Notes: generated by a model not told the origin, from the letters alone. Counted from the stretch's first letter, positions 1-9,201 are shown. The stretch is 64,000 bases of DNA from Symbiopectobacterium purcellii_A (GCF_052050035.1 NZ_CP189882.1:3906001-3970000), one strand, 5' to 3'. Made by a program: numbers and translations.

Positions 1-553
1 CTAATAAAGCGCCGATAACATTTGTTCTTCCCCTAGCTCCCCAGTTCTTCAGGCCAAAACACCGTTGACCTTTTGGGGAATAGCCGTGAGTCCGTGGGGC
101 ATCGTGTGAAAAACCACTTTCATCAATAAAAACAATAGGTTTACCTTCTTTTTCATACTGTTGTTTTTTTTGTTGAAATCCCTGCCGGGCGTTTTCGTCG
201 GCTTTCGGATGACGTAGAGTTTTTTTTATAGGTCAATCCCAGCTTTTTAAGCGCTTGCCAAATGGCCTTCTGACAAACGCCAAAACGCTCTGCACGTTCT
301 TTTTGGTAAGCATCTGGATATTGTTCAACATCTTTTATCAACTCGGATTTATCGATCTTTCGCTGACGCGTGGTCGATGCTTTTGACTCTATTTGATTAA
401 TCCAACGCGATACAGAGGCAGGGCCAATCCGAAATTGCTTCGCTGTTTCTCGGATACTCAACCCTTCGTTTTTCCGTGTAGATATCACTTTACGTCTAAA
501 ATCAATTGAATAGCTCATTTAAATAATGTAATCAAAATTAAGTCGTTTAGCTA
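1..553 (-). mobile_element. IS630-family element, 5' part (cut by window edge)
   Basis: This is the transposase-start half of the 880-bp IS630-type element found eight more times in the window. It carries orfA on the minus strand (153..518, 121 aa) with a helix-turn-helix N-terminus, and ends in the terminal repeat with gtttagcta before a TA at 554-555. The other end lies beyond position 1. The DNA just right of it is half of a 189-bp MITE inserted in fliJ. The missing MITE half and the fliJ start lie at 23.2-23.4 kb, so this copy is one side of a recombination junction. Confidence 0.93.
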
Positions 554-555
554 TA

Positions 556-650
556 GTTAGCACAATAAAAAGCATTCCGAGAGGAAAAATTAGTCGTTGA
601 AATTTTATAATGCTTATATAAATCAGTATCTTAAATTATTCAACAAAGCC
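556..650. repeat. Right half of the 189-bp IS903-like MITE in fliJ
   Basis: Positions 556-650 match the right 95 bp of the 189-bp MITE seen complete elsewhere, ending in TTCAACAAAGCC. The break is at the TA where IS630 inserted. The left 94 bp lie at 23316-23409, and 94+95 gives exactly 189. The 9 bases after it, gaaagtacg (651-659), are repeated before the left half (23307-23315), so the two halves share one target duplication. Confidence 0.92.
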
Positions 651-1020
651 GAAAGTACGTAAAGCCTACCAACAAGCTGAACAACAACTGAATATGCTGT
701 TAAACTATCAGGAAGATTATCGCGGAAGGTTACAAGTGACGATGTCTGAGGGCATGGCCAACACCAGTTGGCAGAATTTCCAGCAGTTTATTCAAACGCT
801 GGACGTTGCTATTGATCAGCATCAGAAACAACTGCAACACTGGAATTCGCGCCTGGGTCTGGCGATGAAAGCCTGGCAGGAAAAGCAGAAGCGCCTCAAT
901 GCGTTTGAGACGCTACAAGAAAGAGAAGATATCAGGCAGCTCGCGCACGAGAACCGCCTCGATCAAAAACGGATGGATGAATTTGCCCAACGGGCCTCTC
1001 TTAGGAAAACAGATTTATGA
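651..1020 (+). pseudogene. fliJ: FliJ, C-terminal part (gene split)
   Basis: FliJ is the coiled-coil flagellar export chaperone and central stalk of the FliI ATPase. The reading frame from 652 gives KVRKAYQQAEQQLNM..., with the family motifs YQQFIQTLD-like (FQQFIQTLD) and the C-terminal ENRLDQKRMDEFAQRA. About 28 N-terminal residues are missing here and are found at 23230-23315 on the same strand. Joining the two parts after removing one 9-bp duplication restores an uninterrupted frame through the codon CGT. The stop overlaps the fliK start (ATGA at 1017-1020). An internal ATG at 694 could in principle start a truncated product, but the gene is almost certainly dead. Confidence 0.9.
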
Positions 1021-2357
1021 TGCTGCCAATCGTTACCACAACAGCAAGCACTGGCGCCAGTGACACCGCAGGATCGGCTTCGGGGTTACTTGCAACGGAT
1101 CAGTTGCCTCAGGATTTCGTTCAACTGTTATCGCTACACCTGCCGAAAAAAGCAGCCACTACCGCAGTGCCGACTGACAACACTTCGGCGCTGAGCGGGA
1201 AAGACAGTAAGCAAAAGCTGTTGGATGCGTTGTCTGGACAAGATATTGATCTTAGCCAGCAGGATCTGAACACGCTGCTTAAAGCCGTTAATGGGCAAGA
1301 CAATCTGGATGACAAAACGTTGTCAGAACTGGTGACGTCATTACGCAAGTCTTTTGCTAAAGGCAAAGACACTGCCCTGGAAAAGGGTAGCGACGACACG
1401 TCTTCAACCGATACTCAAGCGCTGCAAGCGCTGATGGCGATGCTATCGCCAGTGGTAACACCGGCTACGGCGCCATCAAGCAGTGAGATGTCGTCTTTGC
1501 TCCAGGCAGCACAGTCGCTGTCATTACCGGGCCTGAGTCAGGCTGCACAGCAGAACACATCTGAGGGTGCAACCGCGTCCACAGCCTTGTTCGGTACACT
1601 CGCCCCGCGCGATGCGTTAACCAGCGCAAATGATACGCTGGCAACGGCAATAACCAACGCCAAGAACAGCCGTACAGCATCAAACGATCAGTCTCGTGCT
1701 CAGGCGCAGTTGGATGACAGCAGTGCCGTTCAGGATAAATCGGCAGTTGTGAACCACTCCCTCGCCGATGTTGCCAAACAGGATAGCAATGGCAGCCCAT
1801 TACCGTTGACTGCACACACGGCTCCGGTGAGTCTGGCACCTAATGCGCAGACGTCAATGGCGAACAACATTGCGCAACCCAGCGCCAGCGCGCAGTTAAA
1901 TGCACAATTGGGCACAACGCAGTGGCAAGACTCCTTGGGTCAGCAAATTATCATGCTCAGCCGTAACGGACAGCAAAGCGTACAATTACGGTTGCACCCT
2001 GAAGAGTTGGGTACGTTGCATATTTCGCTGCGACTGGATGATAATCAGGCTCAAATCCATTTAGCATCGGCAAACAGCCAGGTGCGTAGTGCCCTTGAGG
2101 CGGCGTTGCCTCACCTGCGTTCAGCGATGGCAGAAAGCGGTATCAACCTCGGTCAAAGCAGCGTAGCGAGTGATAATAGCGGTTGGCAACAGGCCCAACA
2201 GCACATGGCGGGTAATAACAACTATACCGGTGATAACAACGCATCTTATCGGCAGCAATTTGCGTCCTCCGTGCCCTATGGCGACGAAGCAAACGAGATT
2301 GATATGTCAAGCGCAGTCCGCACAAGACCAGTGAGCGGCGTAGATATTTTTGCATAA
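1017..2357 (+). CDS. fliK: Flagellar hook-length control protein FliK
   Basis: FliK is the secreted molecular ruler that switches the flagellar type III export apparatus from hook to filament substrates. The 446-aa frame is open. It has a low-complexity Ser/Ala/Gln/Thr-rich ruler region and a C-terminal domain from about residue 325 with the conserved QLRLHPEELGTLHISL motif. The start at 1017 overlaps the fliJ stop; a second ATG follows directly at 1020. Length is somewhat above the E. coli protein, which is common for this fast-evolving gene. No inactivating change is visible, but its partners fliJ, fliP, fliR and probably fliM are damaged, so it is likely under relaxed selection. Confidence 0.9.
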   Translation: MMLPIVTTTASTGASDTAGSASGLLATDQLPQDFVQLLSLHLPKKAATTAVPTDNTSALSGKDSKQKLLDALSGQDIDLSQQDLNTLLKAVNGQDNLDDKTLSELVTSLRKSFAKGKDTALEKGSDDTSSTDTQALQALMAMLSPVVTPATAPSSSEMSSLLQAAQSLSLPGLSQAAQQNTSEGATASTALFGTLAPRDALTSANDTLATAITNAKNSRTASNDQSRAQAQLDDSSAVQDKSAVVNHSLADVAKQDSNGSPLPLTAHTAPVSLAPNAQTSMANNIAQPSASAQLNAQLGTTQWQDSLGQQIIMLSRNGQQSVQLRLHPEELGTLHISLRLDDNQAQIHLASANSQVRSALEAALPHLRSAMAESGINLGQSSVASDNSGWQQAQQHMAGNNNYTGDNNASYRQQFASSVPYGDEANEIDMSSAVRTRPVSGVDIFA

Positions 2358-2512
2358 ACATTAGGTAAACGAACAAGTTAGCGCGATTTTTCTGGTTTGT
2401 TCCTTGTATTGAATAGACGAATAGACCGGATAATCATTAACATCATATATTCATTTAGTGCCGCACGATATTGGTATTAGATATTGATTAATAACAGGAA
2501 TTCTCTTTGACC

Positions 2513-3007
2513 ATGTCTGACATGCAAGCTGGTTCACGGCGTAAGCGATCTATCTGGGTGATACTGCTTATTATCATTGCGCTGGCGGCAACAGGAGCTG
2601 CGGGCGTAGCATGGTGGATCTTGTACCACAAGTCCTCTTCCGCTGAGCAGCAAGTGGCTCCACCGCCCCCAGCGCCAGTGTTTATGCCGTTGGACACGTT
2701 TACTGTCAATTTGGTCAATGCAGACAATAACCCGGACCGGGTACTTTATGTCGGTTTCACCTTGCGTCTGTCAGACGAAGAAACCAGAGCACGTTTGACG
2801 AATTACCTCCCTGAGGTGCATAGCCGCTTATTATTGCTGTTGTCGCGTCAGGATGCCATCTCCTTGGCAAATGAGCAGGGTAAGCAGAAGCTGATTGAAC
2901 AAATAAAGCAGGTGCTAATAAAGCAGGTGCTAAGCCCCCCACTTGTCCCCGGACAGCCGAATCAGGTCGTTACTGACGTGTTATTCACTGCCTTTATTTT
3001 GCGGTAA
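2513..3007 (+). CDS. fliL: Flagellar basal body-associated protein FliL, with a 15-bp internal duplication
   Basis: FliL is a single-pass inner-membrane protein around the stator/MS ring. The start is taken at ATG 2513 (MSDMQAGS), with AGGA about 13 bases upstream, rather than the in-frame TTG at 2507. A membrane helix spans roughly residues 17-38, followed by a proline-rich linker (APPPPAPVF) and the periplasmic domain ending in VTDVLFTAFILR. Near residue 140 the 15-bp unit ataaagcaggtgcta occurs twice in tandem (about 2905-2934), adding IKQVL. The frame is kept. It lies 5 bp before fliM. Function after the insertion is uncertain. Confidence 0.88.
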   Translation: MSDMQAGSRRKRSIWVILLIIIALAATGAAGVAWWILYHKSSSAEQQVAPPPPAPVFMPLDTFTVNLVNADNNPDRVLYVGFTLRLSDEETRARLTNYLPEVHSRLLLLLSRQDAISLANEQGKQKLIEQIKQVLIKQVLSPPLVPGQPNQVVTDVLFTAFILR

Positions 3008-3012
3008 TCCTT

Positions 3013-4023
3013 ATGTGCGATAGCATTCTCTCTCAAGCAGAAATTGACGCATTGCTCAATGGCGGAAGTAGTGATGACGCCAGCAGTGCCAACGCCTCCG
3101 CGAAATCGGACGGCGACGTCAAGCCTTATGATCCCAACACGCAACGACGTGTTGTCCGTGAACGTATGCAAGCGTTGGAGATCATCAATGAACGCTTTGC
3201 ACGTCAATTCCGTATCGGGTTGTTCAACCTGCTACGACGTAGCCCGGACATCACCGTTGGTGCAATTAAAACACAGCCTTACCATGAATTTGCACGCAAC
3301 TTGCCGGTGCCGTCGAACCTTAACCTGATCCACCTGAAACCCTTGCGTGGCACGGCTCTGTTCGTGTTTTCGCCAAGCATGGTATTCATTGCGGTAGACA
3401 ACCTGTTCGGCGGGGATGGACGCTTTCCCACCAAAGTAGAAGGTCGTGAGTTCACCAATACCGAGCAGCGTATCGTAAAACGTATGTTGCGTTTGGCGCT
3501 TGATGCCTATGGCGAAGCCTGGAATGCAATCTACAAACTCGACATTGAGTATGTGTGTTCTGAGATGCAGGTAAAATTTACCAACATCACGACATCACCG
3601 AACGATATTGTGGTTACTACGCCTTTTCATGTCGAAATCGGTACCCTATTGGGTGAATTCAGCATCTGCATCCCCTTCTCGATGATTGAACCCTTGCGCG
3701 AAGTGCTGACCAATCCCCCCTTGGAAAACTCCCGCCAGGAAGATAAGAATTGGCGCGAAACGTTGGCCACGCAAGTGCAACATTCTGAGTTGGAGTTAGT
3801 GGCCAATTTTGTTGACATACCGCTGCGGCTTTCCAAAGTATTAAAACTTCAGCCGGGTGATGTCCTGCCTATTGATAAACCCGATCGCATCATTGCACAC
3901 GTTGATGGCGTTCCGGTACTGACCATTCAATACGGTACGCTGAATGGGCAATATGCGTTACGCGTCGAACATTAGATTAACCCTATTTTGAATTCTCTAA
4001 ATAATGAGGAACAGCCCAATGAG
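3013..4023 (+). pseudogene. fliM: Flagellar switch protein FliM with premature amber stop near the C-terminus
   Basis: FliM is the C-ring switch protein that binds CheY-P and FliN. Visible are the N-terminal CheY-P-binding peptide LSQAEIDALLNG (residues 6-17), the middle-domain motif LFGGDGRFPTKVEGREFT and a complete C-terminal SpoA-like region. The frame stops at TAG 3973-3975. Reading past it gives INPILNSLNNEEQPNE and a TGA at 4021-4023 overlapping fliN, which matches the usual FliM tail (Leu codon TTG changed to TAG). The 320-residue product lacks only about 17 tail residues and may be partly functional, so pseudogene status is probable rather than certain. Confidence 0.85.
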
Positions 4024-4429
4024 TGACACCAAGCAACCGTCCGACGACAAGGAATTCGTGGACGATCTGTGGGCTGATGCGTTTAACGAGCAACAAGCCG
4101 CAGAAAAACCAAGCGCAACGGACAATATCTTCAAGAGCCTGGACCCTACCGATGCACTCGGCAGCTTGCAGGATATTGACCTGATCCTCGATATCCCGGT
4201 AAAACTGACCGTTCAACTCGGCCGCACCAAAATGACGATCAAAGAACTGCTGCGTTTAACGCAAGGTTCCGTGGTGGCGTTAGATGGATTGGCGGGTGAG
4301 CTCTTGGATATTCTGATCAACGGTTATCTGATTGCTCAGGGTGAAGTGGTGGTGGTATCGGATAAATACGGGGTACGTATTACCGATATTATTACGCCTT
4401 CCGAGCGGATGCGTCGTTTGAGTCGCTAA
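4019..4429 (+). CDS. fliN: Flagellar motor switch protein FliN
   Basis: FliN is the C-ring component that forms the lower ring with FliM and docks FliH. The 136-aa product begins MSDTKQPSDD at ATG 4019, overlapping the ancestral fliM stop; an upstream in-frame ATG at 4004 lies in the old fliM tail and is unlikely to be used. The N-terminus is acidic and unstructured. The SpoA domain (about residues 55-132) contains DIPVKLTVQLGRTKMTIKELL and the end motif GVRITDIITPSERMRRL. No damage is visible. Confidence 0.92.
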   Translation: MSDTKQPSDDKEFVDDLWADAFNEQQAAEKPSATDNIFKSLDPTDALGSLQDIDLILDIPVKLTVQLGRTKMTIKELLRLTQGSVVALDGLAGELLDILINGYLIAQGEVVVVSDKYGVRITDIITPSERMRRLSR

Positions 4430-4857
4430 TGGCCGATACCCAACCTCTTACTCCTGCGCCGTCGGCACCTGCCTCTCATGCCACGACGCAGGTTGCCACC
4501 GCTCCCTTTCCCGCCAGTTCGTTGCTTACCCAGGTAGGCACCGTATTGGTGGGCGTTTTGGTGCTCATTCTGGCGATTGCCTGGGTGGTACGTAAGCTGG
4601 GGTTAACCCCCCCCGTCAGACAAAATAAGCTGGTCAAGGTGGTTTCAAGCTGCCAGGTCGGACAACGCGAACGCGTTGTGGTGGTCGAAATTGAGGATAC
4701 CTGGCTGGTACTGGGTGTAACGGCACAGCAGATTACCCCGTTGCATTCCCTACCCGCTCAAGAAATGGACAACGCGCCTGCTGGCGAGATGACCATACCG
4801 GCCAATTTCCGGCAATTATTACATAAAGTCATCAAACGTCCGGAAAAATCGGAATGA
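4429..4857 (+). CDS. fliO: Flagellar protein FliO
   Basis: FliO is an inner-membrane assembly factor for the FliP ring of the export gate. The 142-aa protein has a Pro/Ala/Thr-rich N-terminus, one membrane helix around residues 33-55 (VGTVLVGVLVLILAIAWVV) and a cytoplasmic FliO domain with VKVVSSCQVGQRERVVVVEI. The start ATG at 4429 overlaps the fliN stop and its end overlaps the fliP start, so translation was coupled. It appears intact. Confidence 0.88.
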   Translation: MADTQPLTPAPSAPASHATTQVATAPFPASSLLTQVGTVLVGVLVLILAIAWVVRKLGLTPPVRQNKLVKVVSSCQVGQRERVVVVEIEDTWLVLGVTAQQITPLHSLPAQEMDNAPAGEMTIPANFRQLLHKVIKRPEKSE

Positions 4858-5629
4858 AAGTGCGTCTTCATGTTCCACCATTATCAGCACTAAAGCGCGG
4901 ATTGCCGGCACTCGCCGCCGTTCTGGTGCTCTTTACGCCCGCGGTCTGGGCACAGCTGCCGGTAATTATCAGCCAGCCGCTCGCCAACGGCGGCCAGAGT
5001 TGGACTTTACCGGTTCAAACGCTGGTTTTCCTGACGTCTTTGACGTTTATTCCAGCAACCATGCTGATGATGACCTGTTTTACACGCATCATCATTGTCC
5101 TGGGCTTATTACGTAACGCATTAGGCCCCCCTACCGCGCCCCCTAACCAGGTGCTGTTGGGTTTGACGCTGTTTCTGACTTTTTTCATCATGTCTCCGGT
5201 GCTAAACCGGGTTTACGATGAGGCCTATGATGTGCCATTCAGTCAGGATCAGATCAGCATGCAAACGGCCATTGAGCGCGGTGCTCAACCTTTACGCGAA
5301 TTCATGCTACGCCAGACTCGGCAATCCGATTTGGCATTGTTTACACGTCTGCGCAGATGGGCGAAATTCAGGGGCCAGAAGCGGTTCCTATGCGTGTGTT
5401 GGTCCCTGCGTTTGTTACCAGTGAATTGAAAACCGCCTTCCAGATTGGCTTTACCATTTTTATCCCTTTTTTGATTATCGACCTGGTGGTTGCCAGTGTG
5501 CTGATGGCCCTCGGTATGATGATGGTGCCGCCGGCCACCATTTCGTTGCCGTTCAAGCTTATGCTATTTGTGCTGGTTGACGGATGGCAATTGTTGCTCG
5601 GTTCACTCGCACAAAGTTTTTACAGTTAA
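4854..5629 (+). pseudogene. fliP: Flagellar export gate protein FliP, frameshifted
   Basis: FliP forms the pentameric core of the flagellar type III export gate. The first frame covers a signal peptide (cleavage near AVWAQLP) and family motifs such as LTSLTFIPATMLMMTCFTR and GPPTAPPNQVLLGL up to LFTRL. At about 5351 one base is missing (CTG-CGCAG where CTGGCGCAG is needed). The correct continuation MGEIQGPEAVPMRVLVP...AQSFYS runs in another frame from 5357 to 5629. Both halves are otherwise excellent FliP, so the lesion is recent. No homopolymer is present at the site that would suggest easy correction by slippage. Confidence 0.93.
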
Positions 5630-5648
5630 TTCCTACTAAGGTCGCCCG

Positions 5649-5918
5649 ATGACGCCAGAATCCGTAATGGCTTTAGTCTATGAAGCAATGAAGGTCGCAC
5701 TGGCGCTCGCAGCCCCACCTCTCCTATCAGCGCTGTTCAGCGGCTTGATCATCAGCCTGTTGCAGGCTGCAACCCAGATCAACGAAATGACGCTCTCCTT
5801 CATCCCGAAAATTCTGACGGTGTTTTTCACGCTGGTAATTGCGGGACCCTGGATGCTGAGCTTGATGCTGGATTACATGTGCACGTTGTTCGGCCAACTG
5901 CCGACGATCATTGGCTAG
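5649..5918 (+). CDS. fliQ: Flagellar export gate protein FliQ
   Basis: FliQ is a small two-helix membrane subunit of the flagellar export gate. The 89-aa protein starts MTPESVMALVYEAMKVAL and contains the family motif LLQAATQINEMTLSFIPKI between two hydrophobic segments. It is of normal length and uninterrupted, but it sits between the broken fliP and fliR, so the gate it belongs to cannot be assembled. Confidence 0.93.
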   Translation: MTPESVMALVYEAMKVALALAAPPLLSALFSGLIISLLQAATQINEMTLSFIPKILTVFFTLVIAGPWMLSLMLDYMCTLFGQLPTIIG

Positions 5919-5936
5919 TCATGCTAACGCTTGATA

Positions 5937-6816
5937 TAGCTAAACGACTTAATTTTGATTACATTATTTAAATGAGCTATTCAATTGATTTTAGACGTAA
6001 AGTGATATCTACACGGAAAAACGAAGGGTTGAGTATCCGAGAAACAGCGAAGCAATTTCGGATTGGCCCTGCCTCTGTATCGCGTTGGATTAATCAAATA
6101 GAGTCAAAAGCATCGACCACGCGTCAGCGAAAGATCGATAAATCCGAGTTGATAAAAGATGTTGAACAATATCCAGATGCTTACCAAAAAGAACGTGCAG
6201 AGCGTTTTGGCGTTTGTCAGAAGGCCATTTGGCAAGCGCTTAAAAAGCTGGGATTGACCTATAAAAAAAACTCTACGTCATCCGAAAGCCGACGAAAACG
6301 CCCGGCAGGGATTTCAACAAAAAAAACAACAGTATGAAAAAGAAGGTAAACCTATTGTTTTTATTGATGAAAGTGGTTTTTCACACGATGCCCCACGGAC
6401 TCACGGCTATTCCCCAAAAGGTCAACGGTGTTTTGGCCTGAAGAACTGGGGAGCTAGGGGAAGAACAAATGTTATCGGCGCTTTATTAGGCACAACGCTG
6501 TTTGCTATCGGATTATTTGATATCAATATTAACAGCGATGTTTTCTATGCCTGGGTCACACAAGTCCTTATCCCAGTACTCCCTAAAAACAGTGTAATCA
6601 TGATGGACAATGCCACTTTTCACAAAAAACATAATATTCAACAAGTCATCATCGATGCAGGGTATATGGTGGAGTATTTGCCTACATATTCGCCAGATCT
6701 TAACCCAATTGAGCATAAATGGGCACAAGCAAAAAGCAAAAAAAGAGAGATGGGTTGCGATACAGAGAGTTTGTTCTCAGTCCATATGGTGTAATCAAAA
6801 TTAAGTCGCTTGGCTA
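5937..6816 (+). mobile_element. IS630-family element, complete copy (880 bp)
   Basis: This is the clearest view of the element that dominates the window. It is flanked by TA at 5935-5936 and 6817-6818, the IS630 target duplication. The ends are inverted repeats TAGCTAAACGACTTAATTTT and, on the other strand, TAGCCAAGCGACTTAATTTT. orfA (5972-6337, 121 aa) carries an HTH (GLSIRETAKQFRIGPASVSRW). The continuation lies in another frame and contains the DDE triad: VFIDESGFS, MMDNATFH and SPDLNPIEHKW, ending near 6794. The frame change lies at a run of eight A (about 6263-6270) present in all copies seen, so it is either an expression device (slippage or frameshifting) or an inherited defect. Confidence 0.96.
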
Positions 6817-7461
6817 TAGCATACAGTGGGAGATTTGGGTCAATCAGTTCCTGTTTCCCTTGATACGCATTCTGGCATTAATTACTGCGTGCCCGGAATT
6901 CAATGAGCGTGCAATCCCGGCCCGCGTGAAGATCTGCCTCGGCATTGTCATTACCCTCCTGGTCGCCCCCTATTTGCCGGTGAATACCACACCGATATTT
7001 TCCGCAGGTGGCGTCTGGATCATTCTGCAACAGTTACTTATCGGTGCTGCGCTTGGGTTCAACATGCAATTGGCTTTTGCTGCCGTGCGGTTATCGGGCG
7101 AGCTCATTGGTATGCAAATGGGGCTGGCATTTGCCACCTTTTTTGACCCCACCGGTGGGCCAAACATGCAGGTGCTTGCTCGTTTTCTCAATATCATGGC
7201 GATGTTGCTTTTTATGGCCTTCAACGGCCATTTATGGATGATATCGTTGATTGCCGACAGCTTTTATACATTGCCAATTGGCACCGCGCCGCTCAATGGT
7301 GATGGTTTTTTGGGGCTAGCTCGGGCAGGAAGCATGATATTTATCAACGGTATGATGCTGGCTCTGCCGTTGATTACCTTACTGCTGGCACTCAACATCT
7401 CGCTCGGTTTGTTAAACCGCGTTGCGCCTCATCTCACCGTGTTCGTGATTGGTTTTCCACT

Positions 7462-8532
7462 CGCTTTGTTGAATAATTTAACCGTTTGATTTACATCTTC
7501 TTTAGTTAGAATGCATTTACAGAGAATGTATTTTGTTAGAACGACAAATCAAATAGTTAGCACAATAAAAAGCATTCCGAGAGGAAAAATTAGTCGTTGA
7601 AATTTTATAATGCTTATATAAATCAGTATCTTAAATTATAGCCAAGCGACTTAATTTTGATTACACCATATGGACTGAGAACAAACTCTCTGTATCGCAA
7701 CCCATCTCTCTTTTTTTGCTTTTTGCTTGTGCCCATTTATGCTCAATTGGGTTAAGATCTGGCGAATATGTAGGCAAATACTCCACCATATACCCTGCAT
7801 CGATGATGACTTGTTGAATATTATGTTTTTTGTGAAAAGTGGCATTGTCCATCATGATTACACTGTTTTTAGGGAGTACTGGGATAAGGACTTGTGTGAC
7901 CCAGGCATAGAAAACATCGCTGTTAATATTGATATCAAATAATCCGATAGCAAACAGCGTTGTGCCTAATAAAGCGCCGATAACATTTGTTCTTCCCCTA
8001 GCTCCCCAGTTCTTCAGGCCAAAACACCGTTGACCTTTTGGGGAATAGCCGTGAGTCCGTGGGGCATCGTGTGAAAAACCACTTTCATCAATAAAAACAA
8101 TAGGTTTACCTTCTTTTTCATACTGTTGTTTTTTTTGTTGAAATCCCTGCCGGGCGTTTTCGTCGGCTTTCGGATGACGTAGAGTTTTTTTTATAGGTCA
8201 ATCCCAGCTTTTTAAGCGCTTGCCAAATGGCCTTCTGACAAACGCCAAAACGCTCTGCACGTTCTTTTTGGTAAGCATCTGGATATTGTTCAACATCTTT
8301 TATCAACTCGGATTTATCGATCTTTCGCTGACGCGTGGTCGATGCTTTTGACTCTATTTGATTAATCCAACGCGATACAGAGGCAGGGCCAATCCGAAAT
8401 TGCTTCGCTGTTTCTCGGATACTCAACCCTTCGTTTTTCCGTGTAGATATCACTTTACGTCTAAAATCAATTGAATAGCTCATTTAAATAATGTAATCAA
8501 AATTAAGTCGTTTAGCTATATTCAACAAAGCC
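7462..8532. repeat. 189-bp IS903-like MITE in fliR, interrupted by IS630
   Basis: Left part 7462-7638 and right part 8521-8532 add to 189 bp once one TA copy is discounted. The ends read CGCTTTGTTGAAT (first base changed from G) and ATTCAACAAAGCC. The 9-bp target duplication ttttccact flanks it at 7453-7461 and 8533-8541. It contains no ORF of note. The ends match the IS903/IS5-type terminal repeat GGCTTTGTTGAATAA known from that family, which also makes 9-bp duplications, so it was probably moved by an IS903-type transposase supplied from elsewhere. Confidence 0.93.
7639..8518 (-). mobile_element. IS630-family element inside the fliR MITE
   Basis: A complete 880-bp copy with orfA at 8118-8483 on the minus strand. 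It sits at a TA 12 bp from the right end of the MITE (7637-7638 and 8519-8520 are the TA duplicates). This differs from the position used in the fliJ MITE copy, so the two MITEs were hit independently. Both flanks belong to the same MITE, so there has been no rearrangement here. Confidence 0.96.
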
Positions 8533-8673
8533 TTTTCCACTGACATTGACCGTGGGAATCATGACGCTAGGTATGTTGCTTTTCCTGTTAGCCCCTTTCA
8601 CCGAGCACCTGTTCAGTGAAATCCTCAACCTTCTCGCTGACGTATTGACAAGGCTTACACAAGCCTCTTCATA

Positions 8674-8765
8674 TAGCCAAGCGACATTATTTTGATAACA
8701 GCCAGCTATGCTTCTTTGCCGCATATCAGGGCATAGGATGTAATCATTTTTAAGTCGGTTGGCTA
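8674..8765. repeat. 92-bp IS630-like MITE at the fliR stop codon
   Basis: A 92-bp element bounded by TAGCCAAGCGACATTATTTT and, on the opposite strand, TAGCCAACCGACTTAAAAAT, flanked by TA (8672-8673, 8766-8767). Its ends resemble those of the 880-bp IS630, pointing to mobilisation in trans by that transposase. It has no coding capacity. Three more copies occur at 12366, 21829 and 54640. Confidence 0.92.
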
Positions 8766-8844
8766 TAGTAAGCAGACACCGCGTTCATACTGCCTAGCAG
8801 TGGGCCAGTTTTCAGAGAATGGGAATTCAGGCAGGTGAGAGAAT

Positions 8845-8869
8845 AAAAACAAAAAATGGCACGCCATTT
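8845..8869 (-). terminator. Rho-independent terminator downstream of flgL
   Basis: Read on the minus strand, AAATGGC-GT-GCCATTT forms a 7-bp stem followed by TTTTGTTTTT. It lies about 70 bp past the flgL stop in the spacer between the convergent fliR and flgL. Confidence 0.65.
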
Positions 8870-8936
8870 AAAAAATGACATGCCCAAAGAACACGCACGG
8901 TTTAAGCGTATTCAAATCTGTGCCGCATCACTGTTT

Positions 8937-9201
8937 TTACCTGTTAATTTGGAACAGTGACATTCCCTGCATATCTTGATAAGCGGTGTAAGCGGCCTGC
9001 AAAGAGGCTTGCTGCATGATGTAGGATGAAATGGCGGGTACCCAGTCGGTATCTACCAACGCACTCTTGGCCTGTGCATTAGCCAGCTTGCGATCGGCGC
9101 CAATGGCATCAAGCTGATCGAGCTCTTGCGACTGGATACCAATGCCTGATTCAACGGAGGAGACATTATTCAGTGAGTTGCGTAATCCCCGGGTTTGCGA
9201 G
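8937..9201 (-). pseudogene. flgL: Flagellar hook-filament junction protein FlgL, C-terminal fragment
   Basis: FlgL (HAP3) joins hook and filament. Only the last 85 or so residues remain, from FTLSQTRG-proximal sequence to SSYIMQQASLQAAYTAYQDMQGMSLFQINR, the hallmark C-terminus, with stop TAA at 8937-8939. The upstream end is cut at about 9201 by the terminal repeat of an IS256-family element. The rest of flgL is not in the window. It faces fliR tail to tail. Confidence 0.9.

Larger units (their letters stand above)
5921..8768 (+). pseudogene. fliR: Flagellar export gate protein FliR, broken by IS630, a MITE carrying a second IS630, and a 92-bp MITE
   Basis: FliR caps the FliP-FliQ-FliR export gate. 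The gene starts ATG 5921 (MLTLD), is cut after five codons by IS630 (5937-6816), continues as SIQWEIWVNQFLFPLIRILALI..., and is cut again at FVIGFPL by the 189-bp MITE (7462-8532, itself hit by IS630). It resumes at 8542 as TLTVGIMTLGMLLFLLAPFTEHLFSEILNLLADVL. The 92-bp MITE (8674-8765) splits the stop codon: TCA TA|G. Removing the three insertions and their duplications (TA, ttttccact, TA) restores one complete FliR frame, so no other lesion is needed to explain its loss. Confidence 0.95.

Noticed and set aside
6719..7489. 256-aa ORF beginning in IS630 and running into FliR
   Set aside because: Chimeric read-through of the IS end into fliR; the native start is at 5921 and the gene is broken.
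7727..7942. 71-aa ORF repeated with every IS630
   Set aside because: Antisense to the DDE half of the IS630 transposase.
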